From: Podospora pseudoanserina
Lineage: Eukaryota > Ascomycota > Sordariomycetes > Sordariales > Podosporaceae
NCBI RefSeq assembly: GCF_035222485.1
Contig: NC_085924.1
Location: forward strand, 868,001-932,000
Length of the DNA stretch: 64,000 nt
Direction of reading: 5' to 3'
Below the pieces are notes generated by a model. That model made no database searches and had not been told where the DNA came from. It saw only the letters and a program-made list of their open reading frames with translations. Shown here one piece after another: positions 34,831 through 46,557 of the stretch; position 1 is the stretch's first letter; the number at the start of each line of letters is the position of its first letter. The position numbers and the translations under genes are program-made.

Positions 34831-36531
34831 TCAGGAAGCCTGCCCTGTCGTGTGTACTGGAGATGTCGCCCCAGTGGTGGAGTTTTCTGCCGGGAAATAC
34901 GGCAAAGGCAGCTTTGGTCCACAAACAACATTACTCTCCGGAAGAACCCCCTCCACAAAGTACTGTCTAACAATGTCATTGACACAATTAGAAGGAACCG
35001 CCAATGAGCAATGACCATACCCCTGAACCTCTACCAGCCTTGACCCAACAAAAGCATCATTTGCCGAACGCGCCGAAATAAGCGGACAAACAGGGTCATA
35101 CGTTGTCGACAGAATCAACAACGGATGAGCTGTTCTGACTCCTCGCTCAGGAACAAAGTCAGTTGTCTTGCGAACTGCCCATGACCGTCTGTTGAAGTAG
35201 CCAGGCCACTGTTGACTTCCGAAAATCGTGTTGTTGCTCGCCTCGAGAGCGGCGGGAATCAGCTCCTCTGGAGTCGCAGGTGACAGTGCAGGTCCGGAGA
35301 CACCGTCGTTGTACCGGATATAGTCATTGGCGTCTCCTTCATCATAGTCATTGTATGACTGTGCAGTTGACGGCAACATGTAGTGAAGGAAAAAGGCAGT
35401 CGCGTTTCCAGTTTGTACAAGTGGAGTCAGGGCCGTGGCCAGGGGAGCCCAGCGCAAGGGGCTGTACAAAGCGTTGAAGACGGCGTTGTTCCACACATCT
35501 GAGAAGCCGACGAGACCGCTAACAGTGTTATTAACGTAGACGGGGGCTGGCTCCTCCCTCAGGGCCCAAATAGTAGAGATCAGCTTCTCGGTTAGCTCTT
35601 CTTTTGTTTCTGCCAGCTGAGCCAGTGGACAGGTCTGATTGCCTGCCTTGATGCACTCATCCACGAAGCCTTCAAACACCTTATCCGTGTCGTCATTGGA
35701 TTCTCTGTCGGACCAGTTTGTAAACCAGTCAAACTCATTGGCCACGCCATCGATGATGACCCTTCTTGCCCGTTCTGGATACATCGTGGCGTAGGTTTGA
35801 CCCAGTATGGTGCCGTAGCTGAAGCCCCAGTAGTACAAATCCTCCTGACCGACAGCATCCAAAATGCTATTCATATCTGCTGCGGTTTGAGGTGTGTTAA
35901 TGTACTCTCCGTGTTCGCCCATGGTCTGTTTGCAAGCCTGGCTGTAGATGATACTTGAAGCCCACCAATTGCCACTGGACTCGGTCAGGTTGTAGGGGTC
36001 TGTTCTAGTCCAAGAGTTCTGTGAAGCCTGCGTTTTGTTGCTAGGGGTCGGATAGCACTTGACATATGGCGTAGATGCGTTGACACCCCGTGGATCAAAG
36101 CTAAGCAAGTTGAAGTTCTCGCCCACGACTTGGCTGATATCCACACCCCAACGGTACATTAAACTCATACCGCTGCCTCCTGGCCCGCCGGGGTTGAGAA
36201 GGATGTTGATATTGCCGTTGGCTGTGGCATTTTTGCCTCTTAGTCGAATGAGGGAGATGTTGAAATGCTTCTCGTTGTTGAAGCCATTATTGCTTGCGTT
36301 GAACTGATCCATGGGAACCAGCAGATTGCTGCATTCGAGTTGGTGGTCCCCATCTAAAGTAGGACTGACGGGGCATGGTGTCCAGGCCAGGCTTTCTCCA
36401 TGGTACTTTTGCCCTTCGGTATGTTCATCAGATGTGGAATTGTGGGCAAGTCCCACCGCCACCAGACAAATGATCAAAAGGGCTAGTGCTCGCATTGTTG
36501 GGAATCTCGAGATTGGTCTGTAGGCCATCAA
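34831..36531 (-). CDS. Secreted tripeptidyl aminopeptidase, alpha/beta-hydrolase (S33 type)
   Basis: Unspliced, 566 aa. It releases tripeptides or dipeptides, or hydrolyses small esters, outside the cell. The N-terminus is MMAYRPISRF followed by a second Met at 36495 and a clean signal peptide (LALLIICLVAVGLA), so the real start may be either one. Domains are an alpha/beta-hydrolase fold with oxyanion NPGGPGGSG (about 113-121) and SFDPRGV, nucleophile elbow GFSYG (236-240, Ser238), a lid insertion, then the TAP-like C-terminal domain with Asp about 479 (TTYDPVCPL) and His about 507 (GYGHCS). All three catalytic residues are present. Many N-glycosylation sequons agree with secretion. Confidence 0.92.
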   Translation of the reverse strand: MMAYRPISRFPTMRALALLIICLVAVGLAHNSTSDEHTEGQKYHGESLAWTPCPVSPTLDGDHQLECSNLLVPMDQFNASNNGFNNEKHFNISLIRLRGKNATANGNINILLNPGGPGGSGMSLMYRWGVDISQVVGENFNLLSFDPRGVNASTPYVKCYPTPSNKTQASQNSWTRTDPYNLTESSGNWWASSIIYSQACKQTMGEHGEYINTPQTAADMNSILDAVGQEDLYYWGFSYGTILGQTYATMYPERARRVIIDGVANEFDWFTNWSDRESNDDTDKVFEGFVDECIKAGNQTCPLAQLAETKEELTEKLISTIWALREEPAPVYVNNTVSGLVGFSDVWNNAVFNALYSPLRWAPLATALTPLVQTGNATAFFLHYMLPSTAQSYNDYDEGDANDYIRYNDGVSGPALSPATPEELIPAALEASNNTIFGSQQWPGYFNRRSWAVRKTTDFVPERGVRTAHPLLILSTTYDPVCPLISARSANDAFVGSRLVEVQGYGHCSLAVPSNCVNDIVRQYFVEGVLPESNVVCGPKLPLPYFPAENSTTGATSPVHTTGQAS

Positions 36532-37720
36532 CTAGAATTTGTGTTTGTCTGATCGATGCCCCCCCAGGAACTGGGGCTCCTGGCAAAGCGCCATCCTTGA
36601 TTTAACATGGTATTGATCTGAAAGACTTCCATGGGCCTTCCCCCACTGACTGACAAAGCGTTCTTCTGTTGGTTATTGCTGATGATATCAACATCGTAGC
36701 GAATCGACCGCATTGGGAATCCAGCTCGAAACCCTCCTCCACCTGGACGGACAAAGTGCTCCAGTTCAATCATCGTGATGTGGGGTCTTAGCATTCCACG
36801 CTGGGAGGATTCGAAGCCTCACGCCTCTTAGCGAGGTGGGTGTCTGGAGTAGCGAGTCCGGATGCGGAGTATGTCGTCTGTTATTCCAACCCCGACCATC
36901 ACGAAATTTGTTAAACAAAGACCACACAGGCCTAATCAAGGCGTTGTCCTTTTCTCGGTCCGATGTCGTCGGGTTATTCTCATGCCGACTATCCGAAGTG
37001 CAATGGACTAAGCCTGAAATTAAACAATTAGACGATGTTGGGCCAGAGGAAGCCCGTGGGGTGACACAGTGTCGAAGTTGAGACCAACAACATACGAATA
37101 TTGCCAAGATGATGCAGTTTATCATCGAGCAGAAACTTGCAGATCTGGGACATGATATCCGATGCTACAGAGCACTGTGTAACCAGGGCTTATGAATCTT
37201 TGCTGACGTGATGGCCATGGGGACCATGGGGGGCAGGGTGCCAATGGAAGTAGGGTAGGTGTCGACTGCGGGGCACCTTGCTCCAAGTGAGACATCTCCA
37301 TGCCAGAGATTTGAGGACATCGGACCAGCGTGAAGATACTCTACCACAACCCTCCATTGTTACACGACCTTGGAGGTTGGTTACGCAAGCTCCCAACAGT
37401 CTGCGATCCGCCGTTACACAAGCTTACGTCCACTGACCTGGTCTATGGAACTGGCACAAAACACCGTCGGGAACAGCATCGATAGGTCCTTCGGATCCAA
37501 TAGTATCTCCAACCTTGCAGCCGGGCTGCTGGTTGAATCCTTTCCTGCAGCAATGCAACCCAACGGGTCGGTCTGCCAAGGATCCCTTCACAGTCTCGGA
37601 CCTTGATCCAGCGGGACGGACAACCCCATAGCGAGCATAAGAGGCGACGCTCATACCCACCATGATGGATACCCGCATGCTGAGAGGCGAGCGAGACCCT
37701 GGCAGCTATCACCTCCCAAA
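36532..37720. other. Intergenic, divergent promoters
   Basis: 1.2 kb between the divergently transcribed peptidase (minus) and FAD oxidase (plus). Short frames on both strands overlap each other and show no domain. A GGCTTCGAATCC motif near 36808 resembles a tRNA B-box but no cloverleaf forms. Confidence 0.4.
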
Positions 37721-39707
37721 ATGCGCCTTTTCCGAGCTCTGGTTGTCGGCGTCCTGTTGGTCTCCGCGTCAGCGAAAAAGGATGAACCCAACTTTCCATT
37801 CGAGACCAAGCAATTGTCCAAGCGAGAGACGACAAAGCACCCGAATATCGCCTTTGGAGATCCCTCCTCAGTGCCCCTCAACCACAACCGACCGACATGC
37901 AAGATCGGACCCCAAGATGCGGCTTGGCCTACCCTGAGCGAATGGTCAAAATTGAATACAACGCTCGGTGGCAGGCTCCTGAAGCCATCTCCAGCACCCA
38001 TTGTCTGTTATCCAGGGCAAAATTACAATGCGGCTGCTTGTGAGTTCCTCGTCGGCGGCGCGGCCAGGCGCACCAGATTCTGGCTTGACGATCCCCTCAG
38101 TGTGCTCAGCCCCTGGACTCAGGGGAATACATGTCTGTTATCTGCCAACGTCAGTGGGCCTCTGAGAAGCTGCACACAGGGAGGGTTTCCGGAATATGTG
38201 GTTAATGCCACGTCCGTGAGGGATGTGCAGATAGCTGTCAACTTTGCTCGGAACAATAATATCAGGTTGATCATCAAGTAAGCCATCACAACGAAACAGC
38301 GCAAAAAAAAGAAAGCAAACTAACGGCTCCTTCAGGAACACGGGCCATGACTTCTTGGGTCGTTCAAACGGTTACGGATCACTAAGCGTGTGGACACATT
38401 ACCTAAAGGGCATCGAATACCTCCAAAGCCACAAGGCCAGTCAGTACAAGGGCTCAGCAGTCAGGCTCGGTGCTGGAACCGAGACCTGGGAGGCAAACAA
38501 TGCCATGATCGCGCAGAACTTCACCATCGCCGTGCCCAAGCTCCCCACCGAGACGGTTGGCATCGCTGGCGGCTGGTTCCAAGGAGGCGGCCACTCCAAT
38601 CTGGCTTCTCTCTGGGGCCTTGGAGCCGATCAAGTCCTGAGTATCAACCTTGTTACTGCCGATGGCAGATTCACGACGGCAAACAAGGACACTAACAAAG
38701 ACCTCTTTTTTGCCCTGCGTGGCGGAGGTGGAGGCACCTACGGCGTCGTCACCTCGATCGTTGTCAAAGCCTCCAAGGGACTGATCACCCTCGGCACCGC
38801 TACCTACGGCTTCACTACAGGTCCAATTGCCCCCACGACGTTACAGAACCCAACCGCCAATATCACCAATACCCAAGACTTTTGGAAAGGGGTAGAGATC
38901 TACCTGGCCTTTGCGAAAAAGGTCGTCGACGCCGGCGGCTTCGGCCACGGAGACGTCACCTACCACGGCAACACAAGTTTCTCCTTTGCGGGAATATTCC
39001 TTATGCCCGGGTTCTCCGCAAGCAAGACTCAGGAGTTCGTCAACCCCCTGTTCCAGTCGTTCCGTGATGAAGCCGGCATCAACATCACCACTCCTGTCGC
39101 CACGGTGGTCACCTATGCTGAACCTGGGAATGGGACAAACACCGCGCCGGGAAGCGGTACTTTCTCTTCACGCCTTCTTCCCCGAAATAACTGGGCCAAC
39201 TCAACCAGTATATCTCAGACTTCCAGCGCAATCAAAAGAGCAGTGGAAAAGGGCTTCAACATCCGCACCCGAGCCTACGGTCCAAAGCTCGATCTGGTGA
39301 CAGGACCCTACGCAGCGAGTGGTGTGAGCCCCCACATGAGAAGTATGGTCATCCACCTGACGGTATTCTCTCTGCTCGACGTGTCATCGCTCTGGGTGTT
39401 GGAGTCCACACCCGGTGAAGCAGCGAGCTATTTTAAGGCAGAGCTGGCTAGGCTGGAGGATGCAACTGATGAGATTCGACGTGTGACTCCGGGGAGCGGG
39501 GCGTATTATAATGAAGCTGGGAGGTTGGAGCCGGACTGGCAGGAGAGTTTCTTTGGGGGGGAGAATTATGGGCGGTTGTTGAGGGTGAAGAGGGAGAGGG
39601 ATCCTTGGGGGTTGTTTTGGGTTCATAAGGGGGTTGGGAGTGAGGGGTGGAGGGTGGAGACGGGGGATGGGTTGACGACGAATAATGGGCCGTTGTGTAG
39701 GGTTTGA
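37721..39707 (+). CDS. Secreted FAD-linked (BBE-type) oxidase
   Basis: Flavoprotein of the VAO/PCMH fold. Two exons, 37721-38277 and 38336-39707, 642 aa. Signal peptide MRLFRALVVGVLLVSASA. Near residues 186-196 KNTGHDFLGRS carries His190, the expected site of covalent FAD attachment, followed by GAGTETWEA. GIAGGWFQGGGHSNLASLWGL and ALRGGGGGTYGVVTS are the PCMH FAD-binding segments. The C-terminus ends with the berberine-bridge block ENYGRLLRVKRERDPWGLFW. The substrate is unknown: related fungal enzymes oxidise oligosaccharides or secondary metabolites. A paralogue lies at 59590-61669 with the first intron at the same place. Several N-glycosylation sites fit an extracellular enzyme. Confidence 0.9.
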
Positions 39708-40831
39708 TCTGGGGTTGGAGGTGGGCACTGTCGAGGAGGTGGGAGGGTGTTTGGACTTGATGGGGGATGAATATATTGAGAAGAGGTGGATGCTGGTGAG
39801 GCATGGGCTTGGAAACTGGATGCAGAGTTAAGCGCTGTGGTTCCTACAAGACGTTAGGTTATCTGTACGCGAGGAATAGAGACAATTGATATGTGTCGTT
39901 TCCATTTACCAGAACGGGCTGAATCTGAGATGAAGAAGCTGTCTCCTGCTTGATGCATGCGTCTTGAGCCTGACGCTATCAGCATGCCGAGATGTAGGAC
40001 GCCGATATTCTGACCGGTCGCCGACGTTGAAAAGACAGCAATGATGCTTGCTTTCTTTTCGCCGAGACCATAATCGCTCAACCAAGGGAACACAACCTCA
40101 AGCCATTCTCTTACCGAACGCCACCGGAAAGCCCGACCAAACCATATTCCCATCATCGACTATCCAAAGCGGAAACCTGAAGCGATTTTCAGGCCCGCGG
40201 TCCCGCCGTTGCCTTACCTCGAAAGGGAAAAAAAACGGGGGAATGATACTGCAGCTAGAGCCTCCAACTGAATTCTTGTTAGGTTGTCTTCTGGCAGGGT
40301 TTGCCAAGTCTGCGGCTGGGGTGTGGTGTAGCGAGTCTTGGTCGGTGATACGTCGATCTGTAGGCCACGGTTACATTTAGGGGGTTTGTTGAGCTGTCAA
40401 TTCGTTCGCTTCCACAGAGTCAAAATCTGGGGTTGGGCACTATACTGCTAGGGGCAAGTTCGGAACCAGATGATACGGGTCGGAGTTCCTGGATCGTTGT
40501 TACATGGTTGTTGCTATTTCTGAGTTTCGTGCACGGTGAGGTGTTTGCTTGTGTCTTGGGTCTCGGCTGAAATCTTGGTTGTGAAGAGAGCGGTGGTTGT
40601 GGCTTCAACAGGCAGGCGAGGGAAGTATGACTTCGAGAGGCGAAAGGGGGAAAATAGATACAGGGGCTATGGGGTCGGTCAAGGTCTGAGGGCGAGTGAA
40701 AGGGTCAGAGAGATCTATAAAAGATGTCTCCCCGCCCTTGATGACAGCGAGAGTCTCTCAGCTTCTCATCATCCACCAGACATCTTCTTTCAAACCCTCT
40801 CAACTTTGTCCTACTCCTTTCAAAAGTCAAC
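39708..40831. other. Intergenic; promoter of the small Cys-rich gene
   Basis: Spacer of 1.1 kb. Towards its right end is a TATA box (listed separately) and a pyrimidine-rich leader (TTTCAAACCCTCTCAACTTTG-like) just before 40832. The other frames (40048-40380, 40420-40608) carry no motif. Confidence 0.4.
40716..40723 (+). promoter_or_regulatory. TATA box of the small secreted-protein gene
   Basis: TATAAAAG lies 109 bp upstream of the ATG at 40832, with a pyrimidine-rich leader after it. The distance and strong consensus suggest an inducible, high-output promoter. Confidence 0.5.
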
Positions 40832-41096
40832 ATGCAGTTTCAGTACCTCCTCACCATCCTCGGCGCGACACTCGCCATGGCTGCCCCTCCCAAGGGAATC
40901 GGACTCGTCGATACCCTTCAGCCTGTTGACAAGGAAGGCGGCTGTGTCCCCGCCTCTTGCACATCGTTTGGTTGCTGCTCTGGCAACTGCGGATACTGGT
41001 GTGTAAGTATTGACCTGGATGACTTCTTGAAGTTTGGTCTTGGATGCCTGACGGGTCGAATCACAGCGCGCGTGCGGCATTGATTACAACTGCTAG
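40832..41096 (+). CDS. Small secreted cysteine-rich protein (8 Cys)
   Basis: Two exons, 40832-41002 and 41067-41096, joined at TGG TGT then CGC GCG TGC; 66 aa. A signal peptide (MQFQYLLTILGATLAMAAP) is followed by a short propeptide-like stretch and the mature domain with eight cysteines: CVPASC, FGCC, GNC, YWC, RAC and YNC. The pattern C-x4-C-x4-CC-x3-C-x3-C-x2-C-x5-C suggests four disulphides. The last two cysteines come from a 9-codon second exon. It resembles effector-like or antimicrobial knottins, but I cannot name the family. Start and splice sites are clear (GTAAGT donor, CACAG acceptor). Confidence 0.72.
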
Positions 41097-41809
41097 GTTG
41101 AGGTTGTTGCGAAACTTGTTAAGAGCTTTGGAGGGCATGCGAAGGGGGTGGTTGTGTTGTGGCGGTTGGTGGTGATTTGGGGAGGTTGACTGCTGGAACG
41201 AAGGAATTACAAGGGCGGCTGGTGGGCGACTAGACCTCCAGAGCTTCCGTTGGACTTGAGCGCAGATGTTTAAATCCAATAAAGTCTCATTATACTAGGA
41301 TGCCTGGTGAGGGTTATCTACGTCCTTCATTGCGAGCCTGGTGCTAGCCTGGTATCCGTTATTGGCTACAACTCCCCAGCGGGTTTACTCTCCGATATTC
41401 TTCTCTAGGCATCCGCACCATCAATTGAGTCGCGACATTGCATCTTTATTCTCAGGCCCCCACCGACCCCCCAATCTTTGTGTACTTTTAGGCTGACATA
41501 ACTCACGATTTTGAGACTGAATCTCGAATCACTTGTCGAACTGGGCGCAGAGATTCATGCCGCAGGACCAATATGGAAGACTTGGCGAGGGCTATGCAAG
41601 CCACAATCCGGGGGGTGTTTTCATGATCCCATTCGACAGCTTCCCCGCGCAAGTAAGGCTCTGCCCTGCTCAGCATGGTGTCTGAGGGGACAAAATGTTC
41701 AGCCGTTCATTTCCCCGCGATCGTCCATAGCAGGAGACCAACTGAATCCGCAACCTGTCTTCCTCGATCCAAGATCACAACCAACTGGCCTTTGAGGACT
41801 GATGAAAAC
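41097..41809. other. Intergenic
   Basis: Spacer between the small secreted gene and the aspartic-protease-like gene. Frames 41511-41795 and 41675-42016 are open but not homologous to anything I recognise. Nothing else is seen. Confidence 0.4.
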
Positions 41810-43684
41810 ATGGTCGATCTTTTACTGTTCACATTCCTTCTGATCAGGGCGGCTGTCGCGGCAAGCTGCGCGGATGGAAACACAATTCAATTCCGCGTTG
41901 GGAACTGTACAATCCGGTCGCCAAACGAGCCAGAGGTGCAGTCTTGGGGAGCCGAAGTTGCTCTTAACAATGAGAGAACGATATGGTATGTCACGACGGA
42001 CCCCCCTTGCATTTGAGACATGCATGGGAACATGCACCCGGGGATGATCTTCCCCTCTTTGGTCTTCGCTAACATAGCAAAAGCATGGTTCCTTCAACGG
42101 TGCTCAACGATACTTTCTTAACGACAACCAGTCTTTGCCAGTCGTCCGAGCAACTCAAAGTCCACCAAGTCGACATGACCCCAGCGCAGTGTGCCTCGAG
42201 AAGGGGAGGACCAGTTTCTGCCGACAAGTTCAAGGGAGTGCCACTCAGCAATCTGGTGCAGAATCCAGGATGGACCTTACTGAACAACACTATTGAGGAT
42301 GCCGTCGAGGTGAGCATGCAGTTGTCAAGACAGGCCATCACAACAACTGTCGGATTGATCACCAAAGGCCAAAACTCGGCAGCATCTCATCTAGGGCTTG
42401 CAACAGACTCATCCATCTTGAAGGTACTAAAGGGTCAAGGTTTGATCGTCGCAAGATCTTTTGGATTGAACGTTGGATCGCAAAGTGTTCAGTCGCCGCG
42501 AGGTGGAAGTCTTGTGCTCGGAGGCTACGACCAAGGAAGTGTTGCCAATCCATTCCTTCACGAATTTCCGATTCCGCAAAACGACAGACTCCAGGATCGG
42601 CATTGCCCCCTGCAGGCCGAACTAACTGGACTGACGCTTGAGATAAAGATGGCAAATGCGAGTGAAACAGAAAGCAGGGACATCTTCAGCAAATCAACCG
42701 GAATAACAGTCTGTGTTGAGCCGTAAGTGTTGGTCCTCTCTTCAGGCAACAAAACGGTTAGCTAACGCGTCAAACACAGATACGACAATTTGTTCCGCTT
42801 GCCCTCAGAAACCCTCTCCGCTTTGCTCGGCTATGTGAACCAAACCACTGAACAACGCACCCACTTGGTACCAGTTACTGAGTATGCAGACGAGTTGGTG
42901 AATCTCGAACCTGGTTTGGTCTATCGGAGATCATCTGGAGAGTTCAATGCGGCGCTACGGTTTACCATCAATGACAAGATGACAGTGGAGGTGCCATTTC
43001 ACGAGCTTCAGAGACCATTGAGGGGCCTTGATAGCAACGGAGCTGCCGTTTTGAACACATCCTATAATGAACTGCAAATCTTTGGTGATCCAGCTCCTGG
43101 AAATGCGCCCGTCCTGGGGAAAGCTTTTCTTTCACAGGTGGGTCTCATCGTCCTTTTTTTATGACAGGGTTCTCCCTACTCACTCATGTTAGGTGTATCT
43201 TTTCGTCGATTACGATGCTGGAAAGTTCTATATGGCACCTCTGAACAGCGAAGCGGGTGCGGTGCTGCCGGTTGCGACAGGAACTTGTCCCTCAGGGGGG
43301 CTGACAGCCACCGAAAAAGGCCTTATCGCTTTGGGGGCCGTCTTGGGTGCTCTGGTTCTTGCTATTCTCGCATGGGCTATCTATAGATGGCGCCGAAGAC
43401 GCAACCCACGCATCAACGGCACAGAGGCTCAAGCTATGGACCATTCTCCAGGTAATGCGACATCTGGCGCACAAAATCGATCAGTTGTGGGAACTGGTCA
43501 GTTTCCAAGTCGGAACAGGTCCCGAGAGATGCAAGACACACTGTCACAGAACTCGGCCGCGGGTGCGGATAGTGGTTTTGCCATTGGACATGCACCTTTC
43601 GGACATCTTTCACGGCAATCTGTGGAAACTGGACGGAGTTATGAGAGTCCACCACATAGGCCAACTCATACCGGGATAGTATAA
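41810..43684 (+). CDS. Aspartic-protease-like membrane protein lacking catalytic Asp
   Basis: Four exons: 41810-41985, 42084-42722, 42780-43137 and 43193-43684, 554 aa, phases agree. A signal peptide leads a two-lobed A1-like ectodomain with family marks SLVLGGYDQG (lobe 1 end) and GKAFLSQVYLFVDYDAGKFYMA (lobe 2 end). In each lobe the Asp-Thr/Ser-Gly triad is missing. Where lobe 2 should have the second DTG, the sequence reads ITVCVEPYDNLFRLP. One transmembrane helix follows (about 435-455), then a basic stop-transfer (YRWRRRR) and a Ser/Asn-rich cytoplasmic tail of about 95 residues. It is a likely pseudoprotease, perhaps a binding or sensing protein of the surface. An alternative acceptor at 42077 would add two codons. 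Confidence 0.75.
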
Positions 43685-44038
43685 GTAAAAACATAAGGTG
43701 AGATCAGGGAAGGCCGTTGCTTGCTACTTGACAGCTGGCGAATGAATCTGTGTACCTCTGAGACGATAACATTAGGCATCAACTCCATGGAGTAAGGAAC
43801 CCATGAGTCAACGAACTCTTGGTTTCATTTTGGGTGCCTGGAAATTGACGCGCCCGATCCAAACCAGGCCCTTTCGGGCATCCATGGGGCTGAGCCAGCC
43901 CGTACTGCAGCACCTCAATATACCTAACTTGCCCTTATATCACTGAGGCCTCCCCCCTACCTTGCACATGCCGTGCCTCCTTCCCCGCAGTTTTCTCCAC
44001 CATCCAGTACCGTGCTCTCGGGATTCAACAAAGCTTCC
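43685..44038. other. Intergenic
   Basis: Spacer before the ankyrin protein. CT-rich leader in the last 60 bases. No open frame of note. Confidence 0.4.
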
Positions 44039-46192
44039 ATGGATCCACTGACCATCACTACCTCGATCCTCACTGTGGGCGCAACCCTTCAACAAGTCAT
44101 CAACCTTCTGGGCAATTTCACCAACGCCGGCACAAAGATCGCCGAGATACAAAGGGAGCTGAATCTCACCGCTGGCGTGCTGAATTACATCCAGGAACAG
44201 GAAAACAACAACAACTCTCCCCCGACGCTATCGATCGACGATAATGCGGGGCGGCCAAGCCGGAGGAGGTCTAACGCGGGCGTACACCTATCAAATATTC
44301 TACGGGACAATATCTCACAGTTACAACTCGACCTACAATGTTTTGCTGGAGAGCTGTCCAAGCTGGCGAAACCATGTTCGTCTGGGTCCAAAGTTGGAAG
44401 GGTTGTGGCCAATGGAAAGGTGGCGTGGAAGTTGTCCTACCTCGAAAGGATGCAACATAGCATCGTGAACAAGCGCAAGGAGCTGGAGTTCATTCGGAAC
44501 AGTCTGGTAGTGTAGGTGTATCTCTGCTTGCTAGCATCATCGAACTAACATCGTTTCAGTGACAGGAGAAACGACCGCGCACCCTCCGAGCGACGCAAAT
44601 CTGCAGATCGAGTTGCCTCCGTTTTCTTTGCGCTGGCTCGCCAGTTCAACGACCACATCTCCAACACCCGTTTGCCTCCACCTAGTCACGATACCCAAGA
44701 GATATTTGTCAAAGCAGTGAGAAGGAGGAAATGGCGTGAAGTGGAAGGGCTGCTCGAACAAGTACACCCGGACTTCACGCTGGGGTCGATGGAGGGCGAG
44801 CTGTTCCCCCTCCATGTTGCTGCGATGCTTGGAGATTTGGTCATGGCCGAGCTTCTCATGTCGTACGGTGCGACAGTGGATTGTCGTTCACAGGAAAACA
44901 AAACACCACTCATGGCGGCCATCGAACACGACAACTCTGTAGTAGCCCTGGCCTTGGTACGTCGTGGAGCGGACGTAAATACATCAGATTCACGAGGACG
45001 GACCCCTCTGCACATGGCGGCCAGGAAAAACTCCAAAGCTGTTGTTCAGACTCTGTTGAACAATGGCGCTGATCCCAACGCATATGATATTGACGGCAAT
45101 ACCCCTCTCATGGATGCTGTTTGTCGCGAGGACAGGGAGATTCAACCAACCGACACAAGTGTACTCAGGGTTTTGCTTCAGCCAAACGGAAGTACTGTCG
45201 CAGCCGACCCAACTCTTGGAACCAAAATCAAAGACTACACGCCGCTTCATCATGCAGCTGCTGAAGGATGGCTAGAGGATCTCCGAATCATTATGAAGCT
45301 CTCCCACTCTCGACGAGCCCAGGAGTGCTTGGTGCTTGATTCCAGGGGCCGCACGCCCCTTTGGTTTGCAGCGAAAAGCGGTTCTCTACAAGTCGTGGAA
45401 TTCCTTGTCCAAACTGGCGCTGATTTTAATCGGCATTCCAGGGACAATGAGAAGCCGACAGTACTTTGGGCTGCTGCCAACAACGCTGCGACAGCAGAGT
45501 ACTTGTTACGCTCCGGGGCCGACCCAAATCAACCCAACAACGATGGCTACACGCTATTACATCGTGCATGTTGGTCGGGAAACACCATCCTCGCTGAACT
45601 GTTGCTACGACATAAGGCAGATGCCACGGTCAGGGACAAGGACGGAATGCAGCCCCTGCACTACGCTTCAAGGGAAGGGCACGAGGCACTGGTCGAAATG
45701 CTGCTTCAAAGCAGTGGTATTGATATCAACTGTGTTGACAACACTGGCACCACTCCCCTCATGCTTGCTGCTGACCAGGGCCACGATTTCATCATCAAAC
45801 TCCTTATCAGCTATACCCCTGCTGCGGACTTTAAACACAAGGATGTCTTTGGCTGTGACGCGTTCTACATTGCTTGCGCCAGGGGTCATATCCTCTGTGC
45901 AGCATATCTTCTGGGATGTGGCGCTGACATCAATACTCGGAATGCAAAAGACAACACTCCACTTCATGCTGCGGTCAAGGTTGGGATGAAGGATATGGTG
46001 GGCTGGCTGTTGAGGATGGGGGCTGACAAAGGGGTGATGTCGAAGCAGCCGTTTGATGGAATGGATGTGAAAGGGACGCCGCTGGAGATTGCGAAGTCAG
46101 AAGGGCTCGACGAGATTGTAGAGCTGTTGGAAAGTTGGGAGATTGATAGGGGGAGGAAGGAGAGGTATACTGCTACCAGGGTGGCTTTATGA
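44039..46192 (+). CDS. Ankyrin-repeat protein with fungal STAND-type N-terminal domain
   Basis: Two exons, 44039-44511 and 44560-46192, 701 aa. The N-terminal 150 residues (MDPLTITTSILTVGATLQQ, then AEIQRELNLTAGVLNYIQEQ) match the helical domain that heads fungal STAND/NLR proteins (PigL_N-like). No NACHT or NB-ARC follows. Instead the chain goes to ankyrin repeats from about 230 to 680, with clear TPLHMAARK, TPLHHAAAEGW and TPLMLAADQGH units, at least ten in all. Residues about 360-380 contain a short break where repeats are less regular. It could be a receptor half that works with a separate NTPase, or an adapter. The ATG at 44039 is chosen because the STAND-type N-terminus begins there. 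Confidence 0.82.
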
Positions 46193-46557
46193 CGGTATCT
46201 AATCAGCCATAAAGTCAAGGCAGGTCCCTACAAAGGTCCCAGGCATACACTTTCGACTATATGTGAATTAGACGGCCAGCGAACCATATGCTGTAAATGC
46301 CAGCGAGTGTACAAGGTAGTTGAAAATGCACCTTATCCATAGAATCCGTCTTCCTCGCCCGGACAACCCACCCCTCCTCAACAACCACACACCCTTTTCA
46401 ACTACAATTCCTCGCCACCAGAGTAACATACCGCTTAGATTCCAACTACCAACTCTTCATCCTCGAACATCTACAACCCATCACAAACCCCCATCCCGCG
46501 ACTTTGCCCGTCACAAACCCCCATCTCACGACTTTTCCCACAACCAAAGCCCTCACA
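46193..46557. other. Intergenic
   Basis: 3' flank of the ankyrin gene and leader of the next small candidate. The C-rich stretch 46340-46557 has a His/Pro-rich frame, which I read as compositional. Confidence 0.35.

Noticed and set aside
36795-36830. tRNA B-box-like motif
   Set aside because: GGCTTCGAATCC is close to the T-loop consensus, but no T stem pairs and no acceptor or D arm is found.
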